Below are positions 43,191 to 53,825 of a stretch of 64,000 nt of DNA, piece after piece. Every line of letters starts with the position of its first letter. Within the stretch, counting starts at the first letter, position 1. Both the position numbers and the translations under genes were made by a program. The notes under the pieces were generated by a model. That model ran no database searches, had not been told where the DNA came from, and saw only the letters and a program-made list of their open reading frames with translations. The DNA comes from Ascoidea asiatica. Taxonomy: Eukaryota > Ascomycota > Saccharomycetes > Ascoideales > Ascoideaceae. The stretch covers positions 686,327 to 750,326 of the forward strand of contig BCKQ01000006.1 of the NCBI GenBank assembly GCA_001600695.1, written 5' to 3'.

Positions 43191-43552
43191 AACAATTTTA
43201 TAGTAATTTGATAAAAAAAACGAGCTTTTGGATATTCTTATATATTGTACAGTTTATACAATAGACAGGACAGTTCATATAAAATTGTACAAACTTTTTT
43301 GTTAAAACATATTATTCTATAAATTTATCTGAATTTATTATTTAATAAAAAGTACGTAAGTCTGTGAAAAAAAAGCATATGAAAAAAGTTGCAATTACAA
43401 AAAAAAATGAAAAATAAAATGAATTAAAAAGACCAAATGAAATAGACAAATCTAAATTTATTCATTTATTTATCTATATCTATCTTTTTTCGTTTTTTTT
43501 TTTTTTTTTCTTATTAATTTTCTCTTTTCAATAAATCTAAAATGGGATTCTA
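43191..43552. other. Convergent RNH201/LAT1 spacer
   Basis: AT-rich with a T-run (about 43493-43510). No gene is seen. Confidence 0.6.
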
Positions 43553-45022
43553 TTAAAGTAATAATTCTAATGGATTTTCAACAATTTTTTTAAGAGCTTT
43601 AATCCATTCACCACCAAGAGCACCATCAACAACTCTATGGTCAAAAGTACCAGTAATATTCATAACATCATCAAAAATAAAACCATTTTCATTTGATTTA
43701 TCAGGTATAGCTTTCTTTTCAACAGTTGCAATTGCAATAATTGCACTTTGAGGAGGATTAATAATTGAAGTAAACATATTTACAGAATGATTCATACCAA
43801 GATTTGAGATTGTAATAGTACCACCTTGAAATTCTTCAGGTAATAATTTACCAATTTTAGCTCTTTTACCTAAATCTTTAACTTCAGTTGAAATATTAAT
43901 TAAACCTTTAGTATGAGCATTTTTAACAATTGGAGTAATTAAACCAGTTGGAGTTGCAACAGCAACAGAAATATCAACATTTTTAAATTGTCTTATAACA
44001 CCTTCATTTTCTAACCAATAAGAATTAACTTGAGGAACTTTTTCACAAGCTTTAGCTATAGCTTTAATTAAAATATCATTAATTGATAATTTATATTCAC
44101 CATTTGAAGTGGAATTTAAAGCTTTTCTTAATTTTAATAATTTAGAAACTGAAATATTTGAAGAAACAATATATGATGGAGAAGTTTGAATTGATTGAGT
44201 TAATCTTTTTGCAATTACATTTCTCATAGTGGTGATTGGAATATCTTCATAAAGATCAGAAGCTGAAGGAGTAGGAGCAGCAGGAGAAGATTTTGCTGCA
44301 GCTACTGGAGCTGGAGGAGGAGGAGGAACATAAGATTCAACATCTTTTGCTACAATTCTACCATTTGGACCAGTACCTTTAATATTTTTTAAACTTATAC
44401 CTTTATCTAAAGCGATTGTTTTAGCTAATGGGGAAGCAAAAATACGAGTAGTAGGGGCAGAAGGAGCAGAAGTAGATGATGATTCTTCTTTGACTGGCTC
44501 GGCAGATTCAGAAGCTTTAGGTGGTTCAGAAGATTCAGTAGAAGCTTCGGTTGCAGCAGGAGCAGGAGAATCAGAAGCACCTGCATCTTCAGGAGTGAAA
44601 TCAGCAAAAGCAGGAACATCGGCTTCTTCTTCAACATAAACTGCAATTGGTTTACCAACAGGTATATCCTTAGTACCACCTTCGACAAAAATTTTAGCTA
44701 AATAACCATCTTCTTGAAATTCGAAATCCATTTGAGCTTTATCAGTTTCAACTTCAGCAATTGCTTCACCAGGTTCTAATTTATCACCGACATTTTTACT
44801 CCAAGAAGCTAAATTACCTTGGGTCATTGTTGGAGATAAAGCAGGCATATTTATAATTGTATGAGCAGGATAAGATTTACCACTTGAGTAAAATCTTGAA
44901 AGATTTATCATTACATTTTTTTTTTGAATTGAATTATTAATTAGTGATAGTTTTGAATAACATGGTAAAGATATTGATCTTAAAGCAGGATGAGCAAATT
45001 TTAATGTTTTTATTGCAGACAT
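43553..45022 (-). CDS. LAT1: Dihydrolipoamide acetyltransferase, pyruvate dehydrogenase E2
   Basis: E2 forms the core of the mitochondrial pyruvate dehydrogenase complex and moves the acetyl group to CoA. The 489-residue product has a basic presequence (first ~48 residues, no acids). One lipoyl domain spans about 54-130 with lipoyl lysine K95 in VETDKAQMDF. An Ala/Pro/Ser/Glu linker and the E3/E1-binding domain (about 193-232, SPLAKTIALDKGISL and GTGPNGRIVAKDVE) follow. The catalytic domain (about 260-489) has the FDHRVVDGA active-site histidine and SNLGM. Length matches S. cerevisiae Lat1 (482). The GC-richer Ala/Pro linker contrasts with the AT-rich neighbours. Confidence 0.97.
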   Translation of the reverse strand: MSAIKTLKFAHPALRSISLPCYSKLSLINNSIQKKNVMINLSRFYSSGKSYPAHTIINMPALSPTMTQGNLASWSKNVGDKLEPGEAIAEVETDKAQMDFEFQEDGYLAKIFVEGGTKDIPVGKPIAVYVEEEADVPAFADFTPEDAGASDSPAPAATEASTESSEPPKASESAEPVKEESSSTSAPSAPTTRIFASPLAKTIALDKGISLKNIKGTGPNGRIVAKDVESYVPPPPPAPVAAAKSSPAAPTPSASDLYEDIPITTMRNVIAKRLTQSIQTSPSYIVSSNISVSKLLKLRKALNSTSNGEYKLSINDILIKAIAKACEKVPQVNSYWLENEGVIRQFKNVDISVAVATPTGLITPIVKNAHTKGLINISTEVKDLGKRAKIGKLLPEEFQGGTITISNLGMNHSVNMFTSIINPPQSAIIAIATVEKKAIPDKSNENGFIFDDVMNITGTFDHRVVDGALGGEWIKALKKIVENPLELLL

Positions 45023-46667
45023 TTTTAAATATTGATTATAAATTAAAAGGTTATATTAAAGAGATTTATATAAGTTATATAAATATGATTAAGATTGAAT
45101 ACAATATTGATTAAAAGATTTTAAGGATTATAGAGATTATAAGGGATAAACTTAAGATCTCGCCAAATGAAGATGGTAAATTGTAAAATGAATATTGAAA
45201 TCTCAAACAACCAATTGATGAAATCAAAGATGAAAATATAAAAATTTATAAAATCAAAGAGATAATAAAAAAGAAGAATTAGAATGGGTTTAAATTAATC
45301 TTGAAGATGAAAATATTAGATGGATATCGAGTGAATAATGGATGAATGAATGAATAAATAATAAAGGATGAATAAGTTGAATGCTAAAGTTACAGTAGTT
45401 TAGCAGTAATAATGGCTGAATTCTGTTAAGTTAATACTGATAATAGTACTGATAATAATATGAATATCAGGGATTTCTGGGTTCTTTTTGCTGGGGATGA
45501 AGCAGGAAGGATGAAGAACGGGTTTTGCGTGTGTTTTCCGTTGTTTTTATCACTATATTTGCACAAGTAGTACGCGGTGTGTATGGTTTGTGTTGCAAAT
45601 ATCCCGAAAAAAGCATTAGAAGAGCAGATCTGCTAAGCAAAAAGACCCTCTTTAGATTAAAGCACTGAAGATTAAATTAGTTGCACTACTGAAGGTGGGC
45701 ACTTTTTGAGCTTGCGCAAAATCAATGCAGTTACACAGCAGGGGGCTATTTCGATGGTCTGTTTCGAAGGGTGGGTTTCTGGGGATCACTGCGATTGTAG
45801 AGGTAATATCAGCAGAAATATTGGCAAAAATAGTGGTATAAATAGTAGAAATAATAGTTTCTAGCTCTGTGAGCAGTGATTCTGATGGGGGAGTAGAGCG
45901 GCAGTGGGCCAGTTTATGCTGCTGGTGAGCTCGCACCCTCCCCGTTTGGGGTCGTTGCAAGATTTATCCGAGCTTGTCATTCTATTCACCTTGTTTTATT
46001 CTCTTCTTCTCTTCATCAACTGATGCTCGTCTCCCGTTTTCGGTCTCTTTTCGAGGGGGGCTCTCTCAGCTGCTCACTTTCAAAAAACTTTCCCATTTTT
46101 TAGACTCTCAAATATCCGGATAGGGCTCTCGAAGCTAACAAGTAGGGTTCTTTTTAAAAATAACCACAAATATGGTCTCTGCCATGCAATAAAAGAAAAA
46201 AAACAATAATTTGAATCCGAAAAAAAACTTTCCCTGTTTCCGTCAAAATCTTTTCCATTATGAGGCCATAGTTTTGGTTCTCTTTATTTCTCAAGGGTAT
46301 ACACAATTCTTAAGCCTAAATTCTATTTCCCAAATCCTAAACTTTATTTTATTTTACATGATTATATAATAATTCATATTTGAATAAATTGAGCAAATTG
46401 GCTAGCCAAATTTTCTACTTTTTTTAATGAAATGATTTCACATTCTTTAATTTAACTTATTAAAAACAGTGATTGACCTTACATATTTACCATCAAAGAT
46501 TACCAAAAACTTTGTATGAAGGATTCGTAATAGAATACACGCTTCGTTTTTTTATCAAATTCTAACTATTATTAATTTTTTTGAGTTTATCTTTTTTTAA
46601 TTTTTTTAAAAACATTCATAATTTAATTTCAAACTAGATGAAATTTTCAAAAAAATTTTGGATTATA
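45023..46667 (-). promoter_or_regulatory. LAT1 upstream region, 1.6 kb with GC island
   Basis: A tandem spacer between the LAT1 start and the RIB1 stop. It is AT-rich to 45460, then GC-richer to about 46290, with GGGCTCTCG at 46123-46131 (also in the RPL16 promoter), GGGGGGCTCTCTC near 46070, and GGTCTC near 46035 and 46164. Returns to AT-rich afterwards. The minus-strand frame 45652-45960 has no recognisable content. Confidence 0.4.
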
Positions 46668-47780
46668 TTATATGTTTAGTGGTTCTTGTAATAAATGTCC
46701 CATTTTTTTAATTTTTGTTCGTAGATAACCTTCAATTTCTTCAGATTCAATACCTTTTCTATAATTCTCATTTTCACCTTTATTTGATTTTTCTCTCCAA
46801 GCAAGTGGAATCATTGGAACTCTTTCACGTACTTTAATTAATCTATTTTTACCTTCAACTGCAATAATTTTATCTGGATTATTGGTCATTAATTTAATAT
46901 TTTTTAAATTCAAATCTAATAAAATACTTGTAGCTAATGAAAAACTTCTTTTATCTGCGGGATGTCTTAGCATTAAATTTGCTTGAATTGTATCCGCACC
47001 TAAATCTTGTAAATTATATGCTTTTAATTTTTCACTAAGTCCAATACCTCTACCTTCTTGTCTTAAATAAATTATAACTCCATAACCAGATTTTCCCATT
47101 AATCTACCTGCTTCATCAAATTGTTCACCACAATCACATCTTGCTGACCATGTTGTTTCTCCTGTATAACATTCTGAATGAATTCTAACTAAAATTGAAT
47201 CATTTGGATTAAAACATGTTTCATTATCATAAATTAAGTTACCATTTGAATCAAATTTTAAATTTTTTTTTGTTAAATTATCAAAATTTGAATTTTTTCG
47301 ATTTTTAATTAATTTACCAATATATGCACCTCTAATCATTCTATCTGATTCATTTTCATTTTTTCTTTCTTTGAATAATGTTTTACTTCTAATATTCTCC
47401 CCAAATACTATAGCCAAATGTTCTTTATTATCAATATTGTTTGAGTAAAGATGTAAAAATATTTCACTACCATTTATTGTTGGAATTCTTGCTCTTGCAA
47501 TACATGTAACAATAGGTAAATCATTTGATAATGAATTTCTTTTAGATTTATATAAATTATCTTGTAACTTATTCAATATTGGAGTTGATATTGGTATTGG
47601 TATTGGAGTTGAATCAACTGGTAAAGTTGGTGTTATTGATGGTGATATTAAAGAAAGATTTTCAAATAAATCTTTTTGAATTTTAGTTGATATTGGTTCA
47701 GGAGATATTATTGAGTTTTTTAAATTGAAATCTTTTGAGTAATCATCATTTTTATTATTACTTTTAAAGTTATTTTCCAT
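46668..47780 (-). CDS. RIB1: GTP cyclohydrolase II
   Basis: This enzyme opens GTP in the first step of riboflavin biosynthesis. The product from the first ATG (47780) has 370 residues. The zinc site is C204, C215 and C217 in HSECYTGETTWSARCDCGEQ. The rest of the GTP-binding core follows: YLRQEGRGIGLSEKLKAYNLQD, GADTIQANL, and MTNNPDKIIAVEGKNRLIKVRERVPM. The N-terminal 90 residues are Ser/Pro/Asn-rich with IPIPIS repeats, as in other fungal Rib1 but longer. The conserved part begins IVTCIARARIPTINGSEIFLHLYSNN. S. cerevisiae Rib1 has 345 residues. It is divergent from DPH7. Confidence 0.96.
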   Translation of the reverse strand: MENNFKSNNKNDDYSKDFNLKNSIISPEPISTKIQKDLFENLSLISPSITPTLPVDSTPIPIPISTPILNKLQDNLYKSKRNSLSNDLPIVTCIARARIPTINGSEIFLHLYSNNIDNKEHLAIVFGENIRSKTLFKERKNENESDRMIRGAYIGKLIKNRKNSNFDNLTKKNLKFDSNGNLIYDNETCFNPNDSILVRIHSECYTGETTWSARCDCGEQFDEAGRLMGKSGYGVIIYLRQEGRGIGLSEKLKAYNLQDLGADTIQANLMLRHPADKRSFSLATSILLDLNLKNIKLMTNNPDKIIAVEGKNRLIKVRERVPMIPLAWREKSNKGENENYRKGIESEEIEGYLRTKIKKMGHLLQEPLNI

Positions 47781-48139
47781 AATGAGAAGAATTTGAGTAT
47801 AAATAAGTTTAATATTATCAATTATTTCTTCATTTACAGTCACATAGGGTATTGGCAAAGAGTGAATACAATAGAGGAATAAGAAGAGCTAATAAATATT
47901 GAAAAAGAATAAATATTTCCACTAGAACCGGCAATTGTAGTGAATTTTAAGTTTTTTCGGGTGTTAGAAACGGAAAAAAAAGAAATGACGCCAAAATAAT
48001 GGAATTCCTTTTTAAGGAATATTTTGATCTCTGTTAATACTTGTTTTAACGAAATTTATTGAAAGATGAAATAAATGATATTATTTATTTCAATTCAGTT
48101 TCTTTTATTCTGTTTATTCTAAGTCAAGAAAAAAAAAAT
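47781..48139. promoter_or_regulatory. Divergent RIB1/DPH7 promoter
   Basis: A short AT-rich spacer with a GACGCCAAAATAATGG patch near 47987. No clear site. Confidence 0.45.
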
Positions 48140-49327
48140 ATGTCAGAGTACTGCAGTGAGATATTGCCTTTCGAAGAAGGAATTCCGGTTGCCAAAGGAA
48201 GCGCTGAAGCTAAGAGTAATGAACCTCCATGTTGTTTAAGAATTCATCCTTTAGATAAATCTATAATAATTATTGGAACTTATAAGATTAATAAAGATAA
48301 TAGTTCAATAAGGAAAGGATCTATTGAAATATTCAAGTATTTTAATAAAAAATCAGAAAATAATAAATTAAAAAGAATTTTTATCAAAGAAACTTCAAGT
48401 GCGATATTAGATTTAAAATTTTCACCATTTGATGATTCATTAATTGCAACAGCACATTCAAATGGAACAATTATGTTATGGAGATTAAATTTAATAAAAA
48501 GTAATAATGAGGTTATTACTAATGAAACTGGTATTAAATTAAATATAATTGGAGAATATGAATTATTTGATAAAGATTTATTAATTACATCATTCACATT
48601 TAGTGAAAGTGAAGAAAATTTAATTTTAATTACATTAACAAATGGAAAAATATTTACATTAATAATTAAAAATGATGAAATAATTATAAAAGATTCATTT
48701 ATAGAAAATCATTTATTAGAATCATGGATTGGAAGTTTTGGTAATTTTGATTTTTTAAAAAATTTAATTTTTACAGGTGGTGATGATTGTTCATTAATTT
48801 GTCATGATTTGAGAATAAAAAAAAAAATATTTAATAATAATAAAATTCATCAAGCTGGAATTACATCAATTTTAACATCAACACCAGGAGATCATAATTC
48901 TTTTAAAAATTGGAAAATTAATGGAAATCATTATGAATTATGGACAGGAAGTTATGATGATAAAATTAGAAATTTAGATTTAAGAAATATTTCAACAAAT
49001 GAATCATATGTTAATTCAATTAAACCAAAAGTTAATTTTGAAAAAAATTTAGGTGGTGGAGTTTGGAGACTTATACCATATGGTGGTAATGATATTAATG
49101 ATAATAGAGTTTTAAGTTGTTGTATGTACAATGGAAGTAAAATACTTGATGAATATCATGGAAAATTAACTAATTCAAATGATACTTTAGAAAATGAGAT
49201 AAATATAAAATCGTTGATTAAAAAAGGACATAATAGTATGGTTTATGGTGGAGATTGGTCTTCAGATGGTAGTTTTGTTGCAACATGTAGTTTTTATGAT
49301 TGTGCTGTACAAATTTGGACTCCATAA
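48140..49327 (+). CDS. RRT2: Diphthine methylesterase Dph7 (Rrt2), WD-repeat
   Basis: Dph7 demethylates diphthine on elongation factor 2 before the final amidation in diphthamide synthesis. From the first ATG at 48140 the product has 395 residues (MSEYCSEILPF). WD repeats include CCLRIHPLDKSIIIIGTY, ILDLKFSPFDDSLIATAHSNGTIMLWRL, IFTGGDDCSLICHDLRIKK and LWTGSYDDKIRNLDLR. The family hallmark is LGGGVWRLIPYG, followed by a histidine-containing HNSMVYGGDWSSDGSFVATCSFYDCAVQIW end. This order matches S. cerevisiae Rrt2/Dph7 (387 residues). Confidence 0.93.
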   Translation: MSEYCSEILPFEEGIPVAKGSAEAKSNEPPCCLRIHPLDKSIIIIGTYKINKDNSSIRKGSIEIFKYFNKKSENNKLKRIFIKETSSAILDLKFSPFDDSLIATAHSNGTIMLWRLNLIKSNNEVITNETGIKLNIIGEYELFDKDLLITSFTFSESEENLILITLTNGKIFTLIIKNDEIIIKDSFIENHLLESWIGSFGNFDFLKNLIFTGGDDCSLICHDLRIKKKIFNNNKIHQAGITSILTSTPGDHNSFKNWKINGNHYELWTGSYDDKIRNLDLRNISTNESYVNSIKPKVNFEKNLGGGVWRLIPYGGNDINDNRVLSCCMYNGSKILDEYHGKLTNSNDTLENEINIKSLIKKGHNSMVYGGDWSSDGSFVATCSFYDCAVQIWTP

Positions 49328-50181
49328 AGAGAAGCTTGAATAGTTCAAAATCAACTGAAAGTTGAAAAAGAAAACCACTTTGCTGAGTATCTAAATAAAA
49401 TTAAACTTATGCAAATGACTAGACTTTCATTATATCTAGGTTTATCTACTGTTATATCTCATAATTAATCGTCTCTATAATATAATATTTATCAGTATCA
49501 AAATATCGAAAGATCAAGCTTATTCAAAGCTGTCAAATATTTAAGATATCAAAGCTACTTACGATACTGCTTATAGTAAAAAATCTGAAGTGCGGATTAT
49601 CTGCCGATAACAGCTTACGGATTTATTTAATAGGATTATGTAAGCAAGCAAAAATATAGGGCTGCAAAAAATTTCTACGTTAATAAACGTCAAGATGCTT
49701 TAATATAGCCCTATTCAGTTTCACCTGACTTTGATAATACCGATTAAAAATAAACTGCGTGCTGCTAACCCTCATATCTCTCTTACTCTTTATTCCCGTG
49801 TTTTTCTCAAAACTGGGGCTCTCGCACGGGACTGGAGTGTAATGTTTGTGGTTTCGGCCTGGTTTGCACCGTAGCAAGAGATTGCCCACAAGAAAACCAG
49901 CCCAGAGTCCAGAAACTGTCTAAAGAGTACCCAACCGGCCCACGGTTTGGTCTTAGTCCTTCCGGACCAGCTCTTGTTTCCGTGCGTTTTTCTTTTCCAA
50001 ATCCATTTCCAGCCTTTACCTGTGAAAATTCACAATCACTATTATCACCAATCGATAATTCAATTCATCCCATTAATTACATTAAATTATATTAGTGATA
50101 ATTTAAAAAAAATTGGTTAAATTTATATATTCATCAGGATCCAAAAAAATATACCTTTAATAAAAATAATTAAGATTAATA
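49328..50181 (+). promoter_or_regulatory. RPL16 promoter region with ATAGCCCTAT and inverted AGGGCT
   Basis: Holds TATAGGGCT at 49655-49663 and ATAGCCCTAT at 49705-49714, the same box as upstream of RPS7. GGGCTCTCG lies at 49816-49824. CCCGTG (49795-49800) and CACGGG (49825-49830) form a short inverted pair. A GC island spans 49780-50000 with GGTC/GACC arms near 49946-49970. ATG-proximal sequence is AT-rich. The 69-codon minus-strand frame 49680-49889 is not called. Confidence 0.55.
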
Positions 50182-51549
50182 ATGAGTACTTTTGAACCAG
50201 TTATTGTTATCGATGGTAAGTTATTTCATTTGTTTATTTAAAAAATTGTAATTAAAAAAAGTAAAAATTGGATTTCAAAAAAATGAGAAAAAGTGTATGA
50301 ACTCAAGTGAAATTTATTATAATCATAAATTAGAAGGACTAATGTATTTCAAAACAAAGATTCATTGTTTTGAAGTAGAATATGAGTTCAATGAGAGATT
50401 CATTAATGAAAAAGAACTTAGGAATTATGAAAAATTATTCAAGAAAGTATTGATAATTTATTGATATATGAATCAAAAAAAACTGAAGTTTTAATAAGCT
50501 TTCATCAAATCTGGTAAATTCTATTTCCACTATATTTATTTGAAAAGAATAATAAATAAAAAAAAGTTGTAAAATTCATCAAAATTAAAAGTTAAAAGAG
50601 TGAAGAAAAATATATATATATATTATTATATTTAACGCTCTATCAACTATTATAGTATCAAAATATTAGTCATTTTCACTAATTCTAAATATATTTCTCA
50701 ATTTTAACAACATTATCAATATTAGTTTTCATTTTCATAAAATCTGGAAGTTAAATGACTCTAAGTCAATTAATAACTATTATTACTATTCTTATAATTG
50801 AGTATACTCTAATTTATAATCATAACTTATAATCGGAGTATTTGTTAGATCCAATCCTTTTTCATCTCATTTATTTTTCAAATTGCACTTTTTAATTACA
50901 ATTTTAAATTATATATCAAATATCAAACTCTGTTCTCTTTAATTACTAACTAATTTTCTTTTCATTTTTTTCTTATTTTATTATAGGTAAGGGCCATCTT
51001 TTAGGTCGTTTAGCTTCAATTGTTGCTAAACAAGTCTTAACAGGTCAAAAAATTGTTGTAGTTCGTTGTGAAGCTTTAAATATTTCTGGTGAATTTTTTA
51101 GAAATAAACTTAAGTATTATGATTATTTAAGAAAAGGTACAAGATTTAATAAACTTAGAGGTCCATTCCATTTCAGAGCTCCTTCAAGAATTTTTTATAA
51201 AGCTGTTCGTGGTATGATTGAACATAAAACCCCAAAAGGTAAAGCTGCTTTAGATAGATTAAAGGTCTTTGAAGGTGTTCCACCACCATATGATAAAAAA
51301 AAGAGAGTTGTTGTTCCTCAAGCCTTAAGAGTTTTAAGATTAAAACCAGGTAGAAAATTTACAACTGTTGGTAAATTAAGTACTGAAGTTGGTTGGAAAT
51401 ATGAAGATGTTGTTTCCACTTTAGAACAAAAAAGAAAAGTTAAATCTGCTGAATATTATGCTAAAAAGAAAGCTTTAATTAAAAAAGTAAACTCTGTTAA
51501 ATCAACTGAATCTGCAACTGCTAAAAAATTAGCTGCTCTTGGTTACTAA
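50182..51549 (+). CDS. RPL16: Ribosomal protein L16 (uL13), two exons
   Basis: uL13 is a 60S ribosomal protein. Exon 1 is 50182-50215, encoding [11 protein letters not shown] and the first base of a Gly codon. The intron is 50216-50986 (771 nt) with donor GTAAGT, branch TACTAAC at 50944-50950 and acceptor ATAG. Exon 2 is 50987-51549, beginning [16 protein letters not shown]. The joined protein has 198 residues, against 199 in S. cerevisiae. It has the conserved [49 protein letters not shown] and a basic C-terminus ending AKKLAALGY. The intron is long for this genome and AT-rich. I saw no snoRNA in it. Confidence 0.97.
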
Positions 51550-52067
51550 TTTATTTATATGTTTATTTATCTATTTATCTACCTATTTATTTATTTATTT
51601 AATTAACCAATTAATTATCTATTAAACCTATTTAAAGAATAAATTCAATAATAAATTCATTAATATCAATGTTCTCTATACAATTACAGAAAAAACTAGA
51701 TATCAATCAAATCAAATTAAACTGAATTTCATTCAATAATATATTTCTATTTAATGAAATACTTTTACTAGTAATTACTGTGAAACATTTAGTAGAAATT
51801 CACGTTAATGCATCATAATGCATCATCAAGCTTCATTTTATTTTACTTTAATAATTTACAATATTTCTCTCAATGTTTATTATTTTATTATAATTTATTT
51901 ATTTATTATTTGCTTTTATGTGTTTTTTTTGTGATATTTTTTTTAATATTTTTTTGATATTTTTTCATTATATATTATTGGTTAGTTGATATTGAAAATT
52001 TCTTTTCAAATATCTCTTTTTTCAATTTGAATAGTAACATTACACATAATATTTAAAAAATTAAATA
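51550..52067. other. Convergent RPL16/surface-protein spacer
   Basis: TTTA/TTTATC repeats just after the RPL16 stop. Otherwise AT-rich with a T-rich tract near 51915-51965. No gene is seen. Confidence 0.6.
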
Positions 52068-53825
52068 TTATATAAACAAAAGAGAGAAAAAAAGTGTTAA
52101 AGAAAAATATGAAAAAGAATAGAAACTTAAAGGTTTAAGCACCTCACCATGATTATTAATATCTAATGTTTTAATTTCACTTGTTTCTGCTGCTCCACTC
52201 TCACTTACTTCCATACTATTTTTATTATTCGTTTCAGTATTAGCAGAATTATTAGAATCAGAAATTAAAGCAGTTCCTGTAGCAGTTTCTGTTTCAATAC
52301 CAGAAATTGAATATTTGGTAAGAGATTGAGGTTTACTTATTGTTTTAGATACTTCTGTAGAATCTGTTTCTGTATCTGTAACTGCCAAGTAACTTGAAGT
52401 TTCAACCATTGCAACCTCAATAAAAGAATAAAATGAGCTAGCATGAGACGAAAATCCAGCAAAATTAAAAACTGAACCTTTTATTGATGATATACCACTT
52501 ACTGATTTGGTCGAATAAGAACCCTCACTTAATGTAATAAATGCAGAAGAATTAGTAGTAGAAAATTGAGTATTATTTGAGGAAGAATCTGCCAAATATT
52601 TTGTTAAAGTACTCGAAGAACTCTCTAATTCGAGAGTAATATTCGCATTCGAAGCAGTGGAATAGGTTTCCAGACCAGTTATACTTTCTGCAGGAATGTA
52701 ACTTGTTTTAGTTGAATGTGATGTTGAAACTAAGAATAAAGTAGAAGTTGAAGTTCCATCTGAATCGACTTCCAAATCAGTCATTGTAAAATATTCGGAT
52801 TCATATTCGGATTCATCTTCAGATTCATAATCTGATGCATAATAAGAGCCATAATCATAATCATCGTCATCTTCGATTGAAGATGTTGGAGCACTTGATT
52901 GATGTTTATGGGTTGAACTTGGTGCCAGAGTATAGTAAGCAGCTAACGAGTTTTGAGTTGAGAATAAAGATCTGGATGAGGAAGTAGGTAAAAGTTCAGA
53001 TGATAATCTATTGGCAAAAGAATTGACATATGAAATAAAACCTAAAGAATCTGTGGACTTCAAGGTTTCTATATTCGAATTATTTGAATAGCCTTTATTA
53101 AATAAATTGGGTGTAGAGTATGATTGAGAGGATACAATTGTACTCATCTTATTTTGTTTCAAAGTTGTAGTAGGTATAGAATCTGAAGTTTCAGAAATCA
53201 ATTCCGTAGAAGATTTCAATGAATAAACAGAAGATGACGAAGATGAAGATGAAGAGGAATAAGAAGAGGATTCAGTATCACTAATTTCCCAACAGTATAT
53301 AGGAGAATCAGAAGTTGATTCACAGCCAGTTAAATAATTATATTGTTTTGAATAAGACCAATTTTCGCAATTAAATGCTTTGTTAATACCATTTAGATCG
53401 TTACACCAATCAAAAGAAAGTTTTATGGGATATGAACAAACAGTATTTGTATTAATTTTATTTGTTTGAATATTCATGGTATAAGACCAAGAAGAAGGAT
53501 CAGAAATTAAATATTTATTATAAGTATCGGAATAAACAATTGCAGTATTTGTACCTGAATATATATCTAATTCACTTAAAGAATTCGAGGATAAATTAGT
53601 TTCTGAAGAATTAAAATTTATAGTAATTTGATAGGTTAAACCTTGAATCAATTGTGGATTTGATAAAGAAATTGTAGCTTTTGGATAATTATTTGATAAT
53701 GCATTCTCAGAAAAATCTATTAATGGACATTGTGAAGATGGAGTTGAAATTGACTGAATTGGTTTGATTAATATGAAATTTAAGAAAATGAATAATCCAT
53801 TTGAAAACAAAATTTTATTGAGCAT
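52068..53825 (-). CDS. Ser/Thr-rich GPI-type cell-surface protein
   Basis: The 585-residue product has a signal peptide (about 1-25, MLNKILFSNGLFIFLNFILI). A cysteine-containing N-terminal domain (about 30-185) includes QCPLIDFSENALSNNYPKATISLS, WSYTMNIQ, FDWCNDLNGINKAFNCENW and IYCWEIS. A long Ser/Thr-rich stalk (about 188-550) with a Ser run near 190 and acidic DDDDYDYG and YESE patches follows. The hydrophobic C-terminus (SFSYFSLTLFFSLLFI) after a short polar stretch fits a GPI-anchor signal. This architecture is that of a yeast wall mannoprotein or adhesin. I do not recognise the N-terminal domain. It has two in-frame CTG codons (reverse of 52671-52673 and 52926-52928) in Ser/Thr-rich context. 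Codon use is less AT-extreme than in its neighbours. Confidence 0.82.
   Translation of the reverse strand: MLNKILFSNGLFIFLNFILIKPIQSISTPSSQCPLIDFSENALSNNYPKATISLSNPQLIQGLTYQITINFNSSETNLSSNSLSELDIYSGTNTAIVYSDTYNKYLISDPSSWSYTMNIQTNKINTNTVCSYPIKLSFDWCNDLNGINKAFNCENWSYSKQYNYLTGCESTSDSPIYCWEISDTESSSYSSSSSSSSSSVYSLKSSTELISETSDSIPTTTLKQNKMSTIVSSQSYSTPNLFNKGYSNNSNIETLKSTDSLGFISYVNSFANRLSSELLPTSSSRSLFSTQNSLAAYYTLAPSSTHKHQSSAPTSSIEDDDDYDYGSYYASDYESEDESEYESEYFTMTDLEVDSDGTSTSTLFLVSTSHSTKTSYIPAESITGLETYSTASNANITLELESSSSTLTKYLADSSSNNTQFSTTNSSAFITLSEGSYSTKSVSGISSIKGSVFNFAGFSSHASSFYSFIEVAMVETSSYLAVTDTETDSTEVSKTISKPQSLTKYSISGIETETATGTALISDSNNSANTETNNKNSMEVSESGAAETSEIKTLDINNHGEVLKPLSFYSFSYFSLTLFFSLLFI

Noticed and set aside
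45652-45960. 102-codon frame upstream of LAT1
   Set aside because: It lies in a GC island where chance frames are long because stop codons are rarer; no motif.
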